Source of the DNA: Flavobacteriales bacterium UBA5040
GTDB lineage: Bacteria > Bacteroidota > Bacteroidia > Flavobacteriales > Weeksellaceae
DNA length: 64,000 bases
Direction of reading: 5' to 3'
NCBI GenBank assembly: GCA_002415135.1
Contig: DIBY01000022.1
Coordinates: forward strand, 208,113 to 272,112
Every line of letters starts with the position of its first letter. Within the stretch, counting starts at the first letter, position 1. Below, piece by piece: positions 62,729 to 64,000 of this stretch. A program made the translations under genes and the position numbers. A model generated the notes under the pieces. It was not told where the DNA came from, searched no databases, and was given only the letters and a program-made list of their open reading frames with translations.

Positions 62729-64000
62729 ATGAAACTAAATTTAACAGGCTTAGCCTTAGCTGTACTTTTACCTACAGCGGTTGTTGCTCAGGATTCGCTT
62801 ATGACTTCTGCCAACACTCAATCCAGTGTTTACACTTCCGGATCGGAAAATGTTTCTCCTTTTACTCAGGGATCAAAACGATTCAATGACTGGGCAATTT
62901 CTGCAGGTGCAGGGGTTCCATTAATGCATTCAGCTGATCTGAATTCTCTTAAAGAATTCGGAGCTGGAGAAAACCTGATCGGATACTCAGCGTATTTCAG
63001 TATTGACAAAGCCATTACGCATGCTTTCGGGTTGAAACTTCAGTACGACAGAGGTGAAACAAGACAGGGGTCTGTAAATACCAAAGACAACGTGGCTTCA
63101 CCAAATGGTGATGGTGCAAGAACGCAATATGATGCGATCTCTATCTTAGGGGATGTGAATTTCTCTAACCTTTTAAGAAGAGTTGATAACAAATCTCCAT
63201 ACCGTTGGGCATTACACGGATATGCAGGGGTAGGTACTTTAGCTTACAGAGCATACCGTCAAAATGCAGGTCCAGCTTATAACCAAAATCTGGTAAAAGA
63301 AGTAAAACCATTTAAAGTAGGAAGTTTGTTCGGACAGGCTGGTGCAGGTTTGAAATTCCGTGCCTCCCGTTCTTTAGACCTTGAAGCAAGAGGAATGTAT
63401 GTTTATACAGGCGATAATGGTTTTGATGGTGCAAGAAGAACAGCGAATGATAATAATTCCGATAATTTTATCAACCTTACTTTAGGTGCGACCTTGAATT
63501 TAGGAAAACATTCTTCTCATTTATTCTGGCATGACCCATTGCAGGAAATGTATTACAGAGCAGATGTGTTGGCTTCTAAAAGTCAGGATGTTGAAGTATG
63601 TAAATCAGGAGATGCTGACAACGATGGCGTATGTGATGACTGGGACAGACAATTGGATACTCCTGCCGGAGCGAGAGTTGATGGTGCTGGTGTAGCATTA
63701 GATACTGACTTAGATGGTGTAATTGATCTATACGACAAATGTGTTACAGTTCCAGGAACTATTGATAACAATGGTTGTCCAACCAATACTTCATCTGTAG
63801 TTAATGATGACACAAGAGTAATGGAAGGGATTGAATTCGATTTTAATTCAGACCGCGTTTTGCCTTCAAACACGCCGATTCTTAACAGTGCAGCGAACTA
63901 CATCAACACTTCTGCAGGAAGCTACAATGTGATCGGTGGTACAGATACGAAAGGGAGTGCGATGTATAACCAAAAACTTTCTGAAAGAAGAGCGAATAAC
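62729..64000 (+). CDS. OmpA-family outer-membrane protein (3' end outside the window)
   Basis: The 424 residues visible start with a signal peptide (LNLTGLALAVLLPTAVVAQ). A beta-barrel region runs to about residue 280 (WAISAGAGVPLMHS, ASRSLDLEARGMYVYTG). Calcium-binding type-3 repeats follow (DADNDGVCDDWD, DTDLDGVIDLYDKC), and an OmpA C-terminal domain starts at GIEFDFNSDRVLPSN. The domain includes the peptidoglycan-binding pattern TDTKGSAMYNQKLSERRANN, where the window ends. It anchors the outer membrane to the cell wall. The frame is open to the last base, and the stop lies outside. Confidence 0.93.
   Translation, partial: MKLNLTGLALAVLLPTAVVAQDSLMTSANTQSSVYTSGSENVSPFTQGSKRFNDWAISAGAGVPLMHSADLNSLKEFGAGENLIGYSAYFSIDKAITHAFGLKLQYDRGETRQGSVNTKDNVASPNGDGARTQYDAISILGDVNFSNLLRRVDNKSPYRWALHGYAGVGTLAYRAYRQNAGPAYNQNLVKEVKPFKVGSLFGQAGAGLKFRASRSLDLEARGMYVYTGDNGFDGARRTANDNNSDNFINLTLGATLNLGKHSSHLFWHDPLQEMYYRADVLASKSQDVEVCKSGDADNDGVCDDWDRQLDTPAGARVDGAGVALDTDLDGVIDLYDKCVTVPGTIDNNGCPTNTSSVVNDDTRVMEGIEFDFNSDRVLPSNTPILNSAANYINTSAGSYNVIGGTDTKGSAMYNQKLSERRANN

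Noticed and set aside
1..64000. tRNA and rRNA genes
   Set aside because: No cloverleaf with a TTCGA-type arm and CCA end, and no rRNA-like block, was noticed on either strand; this was a reading by eye, not a scan.

Overview
The window comes from a Bacteroidota chromosome, most likely family Weeksellaceae (Chryseobacterium/Kaistella/Epilithonimonas-like). The evidence is a SusC/SusD pair, an RteC-domain protein, TAnnTTTG-type -7 promoter boxes, no visible Shine-Dalgarno sequences, and very abundant short palindromic repeats between genes. The genus is an inference.

Layout. (1) 1-4.9 kb holds glyA, recX and an outer-membrane barrel protein, separated by repeat-filled spacers. (2) 4.97-40.0 kb is a surface-polysaccharide locus. 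Wza- and Wzc-like export genes come first, then the ABC O-antigen exporter halves wzm and wzt, which are split by a 2.3 kb tandem array of about 440-bp palindromic units. Next comes a compact six-gene sugar-acyl module (aminotransferase, acyl carrier protein, two KAS III enzymes, SDR, NeuD-like acyltransferase). After it lie about 13 glycosyltransferases, an EpsG-like polymerase, an MBOAT/SGNH O-acylation pair, an OafA-type acyltransferase on the opposite strand and a hexapeptide acyltransferase. A decayed glycosyltransferase and a possible second relic interrupt this stretch. No Wzx flippase and no initiating phosphoglycosyltransferase are seen. (3) 40-46.4 kb is mostly repeats. It carries one compact minus-strand operon (252-aa conserved protein, DUF5675-like protein, two small holin-like membrane proteins), two small DNA-binding proteins and a broken small membrane protein.

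(4) 46.4-57.3 kb is a TlpA/SusC/SusD operon that faces a minus-strand set: a lipoprotein with an apparent frameshift, a MauE/DoxX membrane protein and a small exported protein. A TPR/AraC-type regulator and an RteC-domain protein follow. Together they look like a regulated outer-membrane uptake locus with a redox side. (5) 57.3-64 kb holds a TSUP exporter, a decayed small ORF, a secreted PPP-type phosphatase, about 2.4 kb of repeats, and the start of an OmpA-family protein cut by the window end.

The most unusual property is the repeat system. Several palindrome families keep a constant loop while their stems change on both arms together, and some are nested in one another. One repeat lies in frame inside a glycosyltransferase gene. 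The sugar-acyl module and the DUF5675 cassette are the best candidates for incompletely described functional systems.
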